64,000 bases of DNA from JAOUEA01 sp963810915 (lineage in GTDB: Bacteria > Actinomycetota > UBA4738 > HRBIN12). The stretch covers positions 248,001 to 312,000 of the forward strand of contig CAWEPH010000004.1 of assembly GCA_963810915.1 (NCBI GenBank). The letters run 5' to 3'. Numbering within the stretch: position 1 is the first letter of the stretch; each line of letters starts with the position of its first letter. A program made the position numbers and the translations under genes. Shown here piece after piece: positions 33,984 to 43,286 of this stretch. The notes below the pieces were generated by a model that searched no databases, had not been told where the DNA came from, and saw only the letters and a program-made list of their open reading frames with translations.

Positions 33984-34683
33984 ATGAGTCCCACCCGCAA
34001 GCGCATCGCCGTTTACGCCGAACGCGGGTCCACGCGGGTCTTCGCCGGCGCGCTCGCGTGGCCGGGCTGGTGCCGCGGTGCGCGCAGCGAGCCCGACGCG
34101 CTCGACGCGCTCGTCGCCTACGGCCCGCGGTTCGCGCAGGTCGTCGAGGGGACCGGCCTCCGGTTCTCCGCGCCGACGCGGGTGGACGACCTGGAGGTGA
34201 CCGAACGGCTCGAGGGCACGCCCACCACCGACTTCGGGGCACCCGACGTGGCCCCGGCGGATGACGATCGCCCGGTGCGCTCGGCGCGAGCTCGAGCGGC
34301 TCTGCACGATCCTCGAGGCCTGCTGGGTGGTTCTCGATCGCGCCGCCGCCGACGCGCCGCGGGGTCGCCTTGCGGACGGGGCCTCGCGGGAGGCGGCCGG
34401 AACCTCGACGCGATCGTGGTCCACGTCCTGGGCGCGGAGTCCTCCTACCTCGGACGGCTCGCGGCGCCCAAGCCCGCGGTGAACCCGGACGACCTGGACG
34501 CCTCGGCGGCCGAGATCCGGGAGGCGACGATCGGCGCGCTGCGCCGCGCCGTGACCGAGGGCCTCCCCGCGTCAGGTCCCCGCGGAGGCAGGATCTGGCT
34601 CCCGCGCTACTTCGTGCGACGCGATGCCTGGCACGTGCTCGACCACGCATGGGAGATCCAGGATCGCTCGGGATCCAGCCTAG
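33984..34683 (+). CDS. HicB-like plus DinB-like domain protein (multiple frameshifts)
   Basis: The N-terminal frame (MSPTRKRIAVYAERGSTRVF, then ALDALVAYGPRFAQVVEG) resembles a HicB-type ribbon domain. Around 34280 the reading moves one frame (ELERLCTILEACWVVLDRAAADAP). Around 34390 it returns (NLDAIVVHVLGAESSYLGRL... RDAWHVLDHAWEIQDRS). The last part is a DinB-like four-helix bundle with three histidines that may bind metal. A further shift near 34670 is needed to reach the TAG at 34681. The whole would be about 232 residues. Function unknown. Confidence 0.5.
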
Positions 34684-35234
34684 GGTGCGGCCTTCAGATC
34701 CGGGTAGTGGTTCCAGACCGCCTGGGCGCCGGAATGTCCGGCGCGAACCACCATCACGGTGACGCCGATCGCAGCGGCGACGGTGAGGACGCGCGCGATC
34801 GTGAGTGCCGTGCCCGTCCACCGAGCGGGCTCCTCGGGCGCGCACCGGAGATCCTCGCCACCGCCCACCGTTCGGTCGCCGCCAGATCCTCGACGGGAGC
34901 GCCCGCGCGGCGGAGGAGATCGAGCGCCACGACCGCCGCGAGGCAGAGGCCGAACACCGCCGCCCAGATCACGACCTGCTGACCGATGGCCCCGTGCCGC
35001 GCGATGCTCGGATCGTTCGGCAGACGGGCGGCGAGCCCTTCTCCCGCCTGGGAGGTCAACGGCACGAAGAGTGTGGTCACGAACGTGAAGACCACCACCG
35101 CGAGACCGTATCGATGGCGGAACCGAGGGCACGAGGGCGACGGCCACCGCCGCCACGGCGGCCACGGGCAGCAGGACGACCACCACGTGGAGCAGCAGGA
35201 TGTGGGTGGGCAGTCCGAACAAGGTCTGTGGCAT
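34680..35234 (-). CDS. DUF2231-like membrane protein (two frameshifts)
   Basis: The reconstructed protein of about 184 residues has four hydrophobic stretches: LFGLPTHILLLHVVVVLLPVAA at the start, YGLAVVVFTFVTTLFVPLT, GQQVVIWAAVFGLCLAAVVALDLL, and VLTVAAAIGVTVMVVRAGHSGAQAVW at the end. The helix order and the histidines HILLLH and GHSGA match the DUF2231 membrane family, thought to bind haem or act in redox. Shifts near 35110 and 34860 move between two frames and cancel, so the length remains a multiple of 3. It ends against the convergent gene. Confidence 0.55.
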   Translation of the reverse strand: MPQTLFGLPTHILLLHVVVVLLPVAAVAAVAVALVPSVPPSIRSRGGGLHVRDHTLRAVDLPGGRRARRPSAERSEHRAARGHRSAGRDLGGGVRPLPRGGRGARSPPPRGRSRRGSGGDRTVGGGEDLRCAPEEPARWTGTALTIARVLTVAAAIGVTVMVVRAGHSGAQAVWNHYPDLKAAP

Positions 35235-35432
35235 GCGGGCTCCGGTGGCTGATGGTGCGCCCACCGTACGGGCTCACCGTGGACGCCGTCATGGCCAACC
35301 GGCGATCTCTTACCCGATCCGAACCTCTGACGCTCGCCTGGCCTCCGATCGGACATCCCGTCCAGGGTCGGAGTACCACTCGGAGCGCCGGAGCGGGTAG
35401 CGTGACGCCACGATCCTCCCCGAGGAGTGCCG

Positions 35433-36404
35433 ATGTCCGGTTCCAACCCGTTCGATGCCGACGGCGAGTGGCTGAAGACGGCCCTGCACACGCACACGTC
35501 GGCGACCGACGGTGAGCTCACGCCGGAGGCGCACGTGTTGCACCACGAATGGGCCGGCTTCGACGTCGTCGCGATCACCGACCACTGGACGCTCACGTCC
35601 GTGCCCTCGACCGAAGCAGATCCTCGTGATCACCGGGGCCGAGCTCGCCGTGGATCCCCTCGCCGAAGGGCCGGTACACGGAGATCCTGGCGATCGGCAT
35701 CGACGACATCCCCGAGCACCCGGGCGGCGACCGCACGCACTGGAACCACGACGAGAACTACCACTTCAAGACGTTCCCGGATCTCAGCACGGCGGCGGGC
35801 TTCATCTCGGGCCAGGGCGGCGCATCCTACGTCGCGCATCCTTACTGGAGCGGCCTGCCCCCGCAGGTCGTGCTCGACGCCGAAGGCGTGACCGGCCTCG
35901 AGCTGTTCAACAGCAGCGCCGAGCGAGAGAACGGACGCGGCGACTCCTCCTACGTCTGGGATCTCGCCCTCGAGGCGGGCATGTCGATGTTCGCGATCGC
36001 GACCGACGACTGCCACTACCCGGGGTTCGACATCGGCGACGCCTGGACGATGGTGCGCGCGCCCGAGCGCTCGCGCGACGCCGTCCTGGCGGCGCTGCAC
36101 GCCGGGCACACCTATGCGTCGAGCGGGCCCGTGCTGCATCACGTGCGGCGCGACGGCGAGGCCTTGGAGGTGCGATGCAGCCCGTGCGCCTCCGTGATCT
36201 TCCAGTCCCGATGGGAGCTCGGCTGGGGCGTGCGCGCCGATCATCGCAACCGCCAGGAGGACGTGCGCGTGCTGGAACGTGACGACCACGGGCTCATCGT
36301 GCGGGCGCGGTTCGCACCCGCGGGACGGGACCCCTGAGCTCCCCTACGTGCGGGTGGTGGTGCGCGACGAGCGCGGCCGCGCCGCCTGGACGAACCCGGT
36401 CTGA
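35433..36404 (+). CDS. PHP-domain phosphoesterase-like protein (three frameshifts)
   Basis: ATG 35433 follows GAGGAG. The reconstructed 320-residue protein has PHP metal-binding motifs: LKTALHTHTSATDG, FDVVAITDHW, then QILVITGAEL, ASYVAHPYW and IATDDCHYPG. Frames change at about 35611 (an extra C), 35668 (an extra G) and 36332 (one C too many in CCCC). The third repair extends the protein past the false stop at 36337 to ELPYVRVVVRDERG and the TGA at 36402-36404. PHP proteins hydrolyse phosphoesters such as nucleotides or histidinol phosphate; substrate unknown. Confidence 0.68.
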
Positions 36405-36409
36405 CCCCC

Positions 36410-37172
36410 GTGACCGGGTCCGATCTCGCGTTCGCGCTCGAGCTGGCGGACGTCGCCGCGGCGATCGCCCTGCCCGCGTTCGGGGGCAGGCTCGAGGTGG
36501 AGCTGAAGGCGGACCGCACGCCCGGTGACCGAGATCGACCTCGCGGTCGAGCGGGCGCTGCGCGAGGCGGTGGCCCGCACGTTCCCCGACGACGCCGTGC
36601 TGGGGGAGGAGGAGGGACGTCTCGGCTCGGGCCGAAGCGGCCGCACCTGGATCGTCGACCCGATCGACGGCACCAAGAACTTCGCCGACGGCGTCCCGCT
36701 GTGGACCACCATGATCGCCCTGACGGTGGCCGATACCGAGCTCGTCGCGGTCGTGGACGCCCCGACGCTGGGGACGCGCTACCGGGCGTCGCGCGGCGGC
36801 GGGGCGTGGTGCGGGGAGCACCGACTGGCCGTCTCCGAGACCGCCGCGCTGAGGGACGCGCTGGTGCTCCATTCCGGCCTCGAGGAGTGGCTCCGGGGCG
36901 GCCGGCTGGACGACCTGACACGGGTGGCGGGCCAGGCCCGCCGGACGCGAGGATTGAGCGACTCGTGGGGCCAACTGCTCGTGGCGCAGGGCTCCGCCGA
37001 CGTCCTGCTGGAGCACGAGCCGTGCGGGATGTGGGACTGGGCGGCCTCGCGCCTGATCGTCGAGGAGGCGGGAGGGAGGGTCACCGCCCTCGACGGGACG
37101 CCTCCCGGCCCCGGGTGCGATCTGCTCGTGTCCAACGGCCGGCTCCACGACGAGGTGGTGGCGCTGCTGTGA
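36410..37172 (+). CDS. Inositol-monophosphatase family phosphatase (one frameshift)
   Basis: GTG 36410 begins TGSDLAFALELADVAAAIALPAFGG, and after one extra G near 36522 the frame continues VTEIDLAVERALREAV. The protein has the Li-sensitive phosphatase motifs DPIDGTKNFADG (metal-binding Asp residues) and WDWAASRLIVEEAGG. The span is one base over a multiple of 3. At about 253 residues it fits histidinol-phosphatase or inositol-monophosphatase enzymes of actinobacteria; without a his operon nearby I leave the substrate open. It starts 5 nt after the PHP gene. Confidence 0.78.
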
Positions 37173-37239
37173 ACGCTCGGGACGGCGACTACCCGCGATC
37201 CCGCGAGATGTGGGAGCCTCCTCGCGGAGGAAGACGCCC

Positions 37240-39040
37240 GTGAGCCGCATCGTCCGCATGCTCGTCACGCTGTTGGCCGCCACGCTGCGTGTGGGGCATC
37301 GCCGACGCGTCGCTCGCGCAGACGCCCACACCCTCCCCACGGTCGAAGATCACGCTCACCGTGGGGCTCACGTACGACCTGTACACGTCGAATCCGCTGC
37401 GCGCGTGCGGATGCGGGGCCGAGTACGAGTTCATCGGGATCAGCTACGACATGCTGCTCAACTTCGACCAGAAGACGCTGGCGCCCGCACCGGGACTGGC
37501 GGAGGAGGTGCCCACGGCGGACAACGGCGGCATCTCGAAGGACGGGCTCACCTGGACCTTCCACATCCGCAGGGGCGTCACGTGGTCGGACGGGGAGCCG
37601 ATGACGGCACACGACGTCGCGTTCACGTACCGGTTCATGCTGGACAACCACGTGGGGGCCTACGACAACTACCTCCCCGACGATCCCACGTTCACGACCC
37701 CCGACGACTACACGCTCGTCTGGCACGCGAAGGCTCCGTCGCTCGCGCCGCTCGCCCCCCCTTGGATCCCGATCCTGCCCGAGCACATCTGGAGCCGGTT
37801 CGACGGCGACGTGAAGGCCGCGAAGCAGTTCGAGAACATCCCGGCGGTGGGCACGGGCGCCTTCCAACTGGTGGAGTGGAAGGAGGGCCAGTTCTGGCGG
37901 GTGGAGGCGAACCCGGACTACTGGGGCGGCGCGCCCTCCATCGACGAGATCGTGTTCCGCTACTACAGCAACCAGGAGTCGATGGCCCTCGCGCTGCGCG
38001 AAGGACAGGTCGACATCGTATCGGGGCTCATCCCCAACCTCGCGAAGTCGCTCGCCGACTATCCGGACATCGCGGTGCATCCGGTCCCCGCGCGAGGCTT
38101 CCTGAACCTCGCGTTCAACTTCCGCCAGGGCGGCACCAGCACCGCGAACCCGGTGCTGCACGACGTCGTGGTCCGCCAGGCGATCGCGCACGCGATCGAC
38201 AAGCAGGCCCTCGTGGACCGGGTGCTCCTCGGCGCCGGCGTGAATGGCTCGACGGTGGTGGTGCCCACCAACCGATGGCACTGGGAACCGCCCCCCGACG
38301 AGATCCAGGCCTTCGATCCCGCGCTCTCACGTCAGATGCTGGACGACGCCGGCTACCTCGACACCGATGGCGACGGGATCAGGGAGTCGCCGCCGGGCAA
38401 GGACATCGTGCTCGATATCCTGACCGCCAACGGCGTACCCGACGCCGGCCCCTCCGGGAAACTGATCCAGGGCTGGCTGACGGACATCGGGATCGGCGTG
38501 AAGCTGCATCCCCTGAGCGACGGCCTCATGAACCAGGCGTGGACCTCGGGGACCTACGACGCCTACATGTGGGGTTGGAATCCCGACCCCGACCCCAACT
38601 TCATCCTGTCCGTCTTCACCACCGATCAATGCGGGAGTTGGAGCGACGGGTGCTATTCGAACCCGCGGTACGACGCGCTGTTCGAGCAGCAGACGCGGGC
38701 GCGCACCCTGGCGGACCGCACGAAGCTCGTGGATCGGCTCCAGCACTTCATCTATCAGCAGGTTCCGGAGGTGGTCCTGTACTACGCGGGGGACTTCCAG
38801 GCCTACCGCACCGACTCGTTCACCGGTTGGATCCCCACGCCCGAGCCCGACGGCTACTACGTGTTCGCCGACGTCCCTTACGGATACCTGCACCTCGTGC
38901 CGGTCCGGGCGGGCACCGAGGCAGCCCACGACCTGCGGATCGTGCCCCTGTGGCTCTGGGCACTCGGGGCCTTCGTCGCCGTCGGCCTGGCGATGGTGAA
39001 CGGGCGGGTGCGGCGTCGCCGCGAGGACGCGGTGATCTGA
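37240..39040 (+). CDS. Peptide/nickel ABC transporter substrate-binding protein (frameshift in signal peptide)
   Basis: GTG 37240 follows GGAGGAAG and encodes a signal peptide (SRIVRMLVTLLAATL). Dropping one C near 37288 continues it as VWGIADASLAQ and then into a family 5 extracellular solute-binding protein: LTWTFHIRRGVTWSDGEPMTAHDVAFTY, LVEWKEGQFWRVEANPDYWGG, and AIAHAIDKQALV. The C-terminus (LWALGAFVAVGLAMVNGRVRRRRED) is a membrane helix, so it may be anchored at both ends or processed. It captures oligopeptides or related solutes for the two permeases that follow. Confidence 0.87.
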
Positions 39041-39046
39041 GGACCG

Positions 39047-40015
39047 ATGGGGACGGGACGCTACGTTGGACGGAAGCTGGCGGGCGCGCTCGTCACGCTC
39101 CTGTTCGTCCTGCTCTTCAACTTCGTGCTCTTCCGCGTGATGCCGGGCAGTCCCGTCGACACCATGGCACGCAACCAGCACCTCACCCCCCAGGAGAAGC
39201 AGGCCCTGATCGCCGACCTCGGGCTCGACGAGCCGCTGCCGCAGCAGATCCCCGGCTACCTGTGGGACACCCTCCGCGGTCACCTCGGCTACTCGTACAC
39301 GTCGGGCCGGCCCGTGACCGAGGTGGTCGGCGTGCGGGTGTGGCCCACGGTCTTGCTCCTCGTGCCGGCCACGCTCCTCTCGGTGGGGCTCGGCATCCTG
39401 CTGGGCATCCGCGGGGGGTGGAGGCGCGGCAGCCGCGCGGACATCACGGCCACGGGGGTATCGATGACCTTCTACTCGATCCCCGAGGGGTGGCTCGCGA
39501 TGATGCTGCTGATCCTCTTCGGCTCGATCCTGAAGATCTTCCCCCTCGGCGGCTATGCCTCGCCCACGCCGCTCAGCGGGCCGACGCACGTCGCCGACGT
39601 CCTCAGCCATCTGTTCCTGCCGGTGCTCACGATCACGATCGCGTACATGGGGGAGTACATGCTGATCATGCGGTCCTCGCTGGTCGACGTGAAGAACGAG
39701 GACTACGTGCAGACGGCCCGTGCCAAGGGTCTCAACGATGGCACGGTGCGCCGCCGCCACGCGTTGCCGAACGCGCTCCTGCCGACCGTCACGCTCGTCT
39801 TCCTGAGCTTCGGCTTCATCTTCGGCGGCGCCGTGATCATCGAGGGGATCTACGGATGGCCGGGACTCGGGCAGCTCACCTTCCAGGCCATCGACCAGAA
39901 GGACTACCCCGTGATCCAGGCGATCTTCCTCCTGTCGAGCGCGGCGGTGATCTTCATGAACCTCGCGGCTGATCTGATCTATGGGTACCTCGATCCGCGG
40001 ATCAGGGCGGGCTGA
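39047..40015 (+). CDS. Peptide ABC transporter permease, DppB-like
   Basis: The 322-residue inner-membrane protein has six helices and the DppB/OppB pattern: an N-terminal helix after a basic turn (VGRKLAGALVTLLFVLLFNFVLFRVMPGSPVD), then a long extracytoplasmic loop. The EAA loop is YVQTARAKGLNDGTVRRRHALPNALLPTVTL, which contacts the ATPase. It begins 6 nt after the binding-protein gene and ends 2 nt before the second permease gene. Confidence 0.93.
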   Translation: MGTGRYVGRKLAGALVTLLFVLLFNFVLFRVMPGSPVDTMARNQHLTPQEKQALIADLGLDEPLPQQIPGYLWDTLRGHLGYSYTSGRPVTEVVGVRVWPTVLLLVPATLLSVGLGILLGIRGGWRRGSRADITATGVSMTFYSIPEGWLAMMLLILFGSILKIFPLGGYASPTPLSGPTHVADVLSHLFLPVLTITIAYMGEYMLIMRSSLVDVKNEDYVQTARAKGLNDGTVRRRHALPNALLPTVTLVFLSFGFIFGGAVIIEGIYGWPGLGQLTFQAIDQKDYPVIQAIFLLSSAAVIFMNLAADLIYGYLDPRIRAG

Positions 40016-40017
40016 GC

Positions 40018-40956
40018 GTGGCCGTGGGTACCGCCGTCACGAACGACCCGGGATCGCGCAACCCCCGCGGGAGCGCCCGATCGGCCGCACGGGCGCGCCG
40101 GCGCCGCGCCTGGGCCGACTTCTGGCGGGCCTATCGGAAGAACAAGATGGGCATGGCCGGGTTGATCCTCGTCACGGTGTTCGTGGCGATCGCGGTGTTC
40201 GCTCCGCTGCTCGCCGATCCCCGGGGTCTGCAGGAGGCCTTCGCCACGGGTGCCCCGTTCGATCCTCCCAGCCTGCACTTCCCCCTCGGGACGGACTCCT
40301 TCGGGCGCTCGGTGCTCACCCTGACGATCTGGGGATCGCGCGCCTCGCTCATGGTGGGGTTCGCGGCCACCGCGATCGCCGCGTTGATCGGCGCGTCGGT
40401 CGGCCTTGCGGGGGGGTTCCTGGGCGGGCGCACGGATTCCGTCCTGAACTCCGTGTCCAACTGGTTCTTGGTGCTCCCCTGGATCCCGCTCGCGATCGCG
40501 CTCGCCTCGATCCTGGGGCCGTCCCTCGGCACGATCATCATCGTGATCGGGGTGACGTCGTGGGCGAGCACGGCACGTCTGGTGCGCGCCCAGGCCCTCT
40601 CGGTGAAGCAGCGTCCGTTCGTGGAGCGGGCGCGCGCCCTCGGGGCGAGCCAGTGGCGCGTGGCGCACCGTCACGTGCTGCCCAGCCTCGTGCCGGTCAT
40701 CATCGCCAACACCGTCCTGGCGGTCTCCGTCGCGATCTTGTCGGAGACCACGCTGTCGATCCTCGGGCTGGGCGATCCGAACACGGTGAGCTGGGGCACG
40801 ATCATCGAGGACGCGTTCAACCACGGCGCCATCACGACGGGCGCCTGGTGGTGGCTCCTGCCGCCGGGCATCGCGATCATCCTCGTGGTGCTCGGGTTCA
40901 CGATGTGCGGCTACGCCCTGGAGGAGGTTCTGAACCCGAAGCTCCGCGAGCGTTGA
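40018..40956 (+). CDS. Peptide ABC transporter permease, DppC-like
   Basis: The 312-residue protein has the N-terminal OppC region (WADFWRAYRKNKMGMAGLILVTVFVAIAVFAPLLADP) and LHFPLGTDSFGRSVLT. The EAA loop is FVERARALGASQWRVAHRHVLPSLVPVII. With the DppB-like protein it forms the translocation channel. No DppD or DppF ATPase gene follows; the next gene is on the other strand. ATPases must be encoded elsewhere. Confidence 0.93.
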   Translation: MAVGTAVTNDPGSRNPRGSARSAARARRRRAWADFWRAYRKNKMGMAGLILVTVFVAIAVFAPLLADPRGLQEAFATGAPFDPPSLHFPLGTDSFGRSVLTLTIWGSRASLMVGFAATAIAALIGASVGLAGGFLGGRTDSVLNSVSNWFLVLPWIPLAIALASILGPSLGTIIIVIGVTSWASTARLVRAQALSVKQRPFVERARALGASQWRVAHRHVLPSLVPVIIANTVLAVSVAILSETTLSILGLGDPNTVSWGTIIEDAFNHGAITTGAWWWLLPPGIAIILVVLGFTMCGYALEEVLNPKLRER

Positions 40957-40964
40957 GGCGGGAC

Positions 40965-41801
40965 TCAGCCGTCGTCCGGCGCGGCGTGCATCTCTGGGAT
41001 CAACAAGAGCGCGCCGAAGAAGAAGCCGACCGCGCCGACGAACGTGCCGAGGTTCGAGAGCGGCAGGTTCGCGTAGGTGCCCGTGGTCGGCAGGATGAAG
41101 GCCGCGATGGCGGAGACCCCGAAGGCGATCGAGCCTGCCAGGTTGAGGGCGACGATCCTCCATGACACGTCATGCGGACGCCATGCCCACCACCGATGGC
41201 ACACCTCCGTCCAGGCGAGCCAGCTCGCGATCAGGAAGCACACCGACCCGAGCATGTCGGGGGCCCAAACCAGCCTGTGCTCGCTCTGCTGACTCAGGGC
41301 GGCGTCCATCGCTGAGAAGGTGCTCATGTTGAACAGGAGGGTGCCCACGGATTGCACGGTGGCCGAGCACCAATCGATCCGCTCGGGCTGCCACGCGAAC
41401 CAACGCCACGGTCCGCGCGTCCCCGTCACGTCGGAAGGGGTGTTCACGACCTGCGCGTACTGCAGGTAGCCGGCCGAGGTGAAGAACAGCGATCCCACGA
41501 AGTACGTCACGCCGACGGCGCCCGCGCCCACCGCGTTCGCGTAGGGAGGGAACGGACCCAGCCCGAACAGCGTCGAGCCGATCATGAAGAGCACGGCGAT
41601 CCACCAGCCCAACGAGCGCGGCGCCCACCACGACCGCCCCTGGCGGCCGGCCCGGCGCTTGCGGTGGCGCCGTGAATCCCATCGCCGGGTCGTCCCGTCC
41701 GGCAGGCGGTAGGCCTCGCGCGTGACGAAGGGACCCACGCGCTCGCGCGTGTCCACGATCCAGTCCTCGGGGACGCTCACCCACGCGTGGCGCTCCTTCA
41801 C
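40965..41801 (-). CDS. YrhK-like multi-pass membrane protein
   Basis: The 278-residue protein has a soluble start (HAWVSVPEDWIVDTRERVGPFV), a basic stretch (RRHRKRRAGRQGR) and about six membrane helices. It has conserved aromatic-rich turns (WWIAVLFMIGSTLFGLGPFPPY, TLLFNMSTFSAM, RLVWAPDMLGSVCFLIASWLAW). LFNMSTF and WAPDMLGS are typical of the YrhK-domain proteins. No function is established for them. It lies directly downstream of glutamate decarboxylase in the same direction, 13 nt away, and may be co-transcribed. Confidence 0.7.
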   Translation of the reverse strand: MKERHAWVSVPEDWIVDTRERVGPFVTREAYRLPDGTTRRWDSRRHRKRRAGRQGRSWWAPRSLGWWIAVLFMIGSTLFGLGPFPPYANAVGAGAVGVTYFVGSLFFTSAGYLQYAQVVNTPSDVTGTRGPWRWFAWQPERIDWCSATVQSVGTLLFNMSTFSAMDAALSQQSEHRLVWAPDMLGSVCFLIASWLAWTEVCHRWWAWRPHDVSWRIVALNLAGSIAFGVSAIAAFILPTTGTYANLPLSNLGTFVGAVGFFFGALLLIPEMHAAPDDG

Positions 41802-41814
41802 GCCGTGATGGGGA

Positions 41815-43206
41815 TCAGGTATGGGCGAACCCCTTCTTCGGCGTCGGTGCCGGCGGCGGGTTCTTCGTCAGGTCGTCGATGACCGCGGCCAGGTCCGCCA
41901 CGAGGGCATCCGCGAGATCCAGGCTGAATCCCTCACGCACGACCACCCGGAGCACCGCCACGTCGGTGGCGTTCTCGGGCATCGTGTACGCGGGCACCTG
42001 CCAGCCGTTCACGCGGAGCCGCTCGGAGACGTCGAACACCGTGAACGGGACCCCGTCCTTCAGCGCGAACGCGAACACGGGGATGGCGCTCCCGTCGCTC
42101 AGCAGCTCGAACGGACCCAGTGCGGCGATGGCGGCGGAGGCATGCATCGCCAGCGCCCGCCCGGCCTCCATGACGCGCCGGTACCCGTCGTGGCCCAGGC
42201 GCAGGAAGTTGTAGTACTGGCCCACGATCTGGTTGCCCGGCCGCGAGAAGTTCAGCGTGAACGTGGGCATGTCCCCACCGAGGTAGTTCACGTGGAACAC
42301 GAGATCGTCGGGCAGGTCCTCCTGGTCACGCCACACGACGAAGCCGATCCCCGGATAGACGAGGCCGTACTTGTGGCCCGAGACGTTGATCGACTTCACC
42401 ATCGGCAGGCGGAAGTCCCACGCGAGGTCGGGGTGCAGGAACGGCGCCACGAAGCCCCCGCTCGCGGCATCGACGTGGACCGGCACGTCGAACCCGGTGG
42501 AGGCGTTGCTCGCCACAACCGCGTCGTGGATCTCGGCGATGGGCTCGAACTCGCCCGTGAAGGTGGTCCCCAGGATCGCCACGACGCCGATCGTGTGCTC
42601 ATCGATCCGCGCCACGGCTTCCTCGGGGGTGATCACGTAGCGTCCGCGCTCCATCGGCACGTATCGCGGCTCCACGTCCCAGTACCGGCAGAACTTCTCC
42701 CACACCACCTGGACGTTGGAGCCAAGGATCAGGTTGGGCTTGTCCGTCGGGAGTCCGGCCGCGTCGCGACGCTGCCGCCACCGCCACTTCATCGCGAGCC
42801 CGGCGAGCATCACGGCCTCGCTCGATCCGATCGTCGAAACGCCGACCGCGTCCGTGTCCTCGGGGGCGTGGAACAGGTGCGCCACCATGTTCACGCAGCG
42901 CCGCTCGATCTCGGCGGTCTGCGGATACTCGTCCTTGTCGATCATGTTCTTGTCGAAGGCCTCGGCCATCAGCCTGTCGGCCTCAGGCTCCATCCACGTG
43001 GTCACGAACGTCGCGAGGTTGAGACGCGAGCTCCCGTCGAGCAGCAGCTCGTCGTGGATCAATCGGTATGCGGCCTCCGGACGCGCACCGTGCGTTGGCA
43101 TCGTGTACTTCGGGATGGGTTCGAGGTCGAGCCGCTGCGTGTAGGCGGGGGCGATGGCCCCTTCCTCGGCCGAGAGGTCTTCGGTCTTCACACGGGCGTG
43201 CACCAT
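41815..43206 (-). CDS. gadB: Glutamate decarboxylase
   Basis: The 463-residue protein has the size and motifs of class II PLP-dependent glutamate decarboxylase: LNLATFVTTWMEPEADRL, GSSEAVMLAGLAMKWRWR, VHVDAASGGFVAPF, and the PLP lysine in SINVSGHKYGLVYPG. It converts glutamate to GABA and CO2, consuming a cytoplasmic proton. AGGAGT lies before ATG 43206. No glutamate/GABA antiporter (gadC) is in the window, so a metabolic GABA role is as likely as acid resistance. The YrhK-like gene follows. Confidence 0.92.
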   Translation of the reverse strand: MVHARVKTEDLSAEEGAIAPAYTQRLDLEPIPKYTMPTHGARPEAAYRLIHDELLLDGSSRLNLATFVTTWMEPEADRLMAEAFDKNMIDKDEYPQTAEIERRCVNMVAHLFHAPEDTDAVGVSTIGSSEAVMLAGLAMKWRWRQRRDAAGLPTDKPNLILGSNVQVVWEKFCRYWDVEPRYVPMERGRYVITPEEAVARIDEHTIGVVAILGTTFTGEFEPIAEIHDAVVASNASTGFDVPVHVDAASGGFVAPFLHPDLAWDFRLPMVKSINVSGHKYGLVYPGIGFVVWRDQEDLPDDLVFHVNYLGGDMPTFTLNFSRPGNQIVGQYYNFLRLGHDGYRRVMEAGRALAMHASAAIAALGPFELLSDGSAIPVFAFALKDGVPFTVFDVSERLRVNGWQVPAYTMPENATDVAVLRVVVREGFSLDLADALVADLAAVIDDLTKNPPPAPTPKKGFAHT

Positions 43207-43286
43207 GACTCCTCCTTCGGATGGATCGTGTCCTCGCGCGGATGTGTGCGCGAAGCCTCGCACACCCGACGCAGAGGCGCTCAGCC

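Noticed and set aside
33984..37300. True pseudogenes from gene decay
   Set aside because: All repaired reading frames retain intact motifs and the indels hit six unrelated neighbouring genes only; technical error explains this better. It needs read data to settle.
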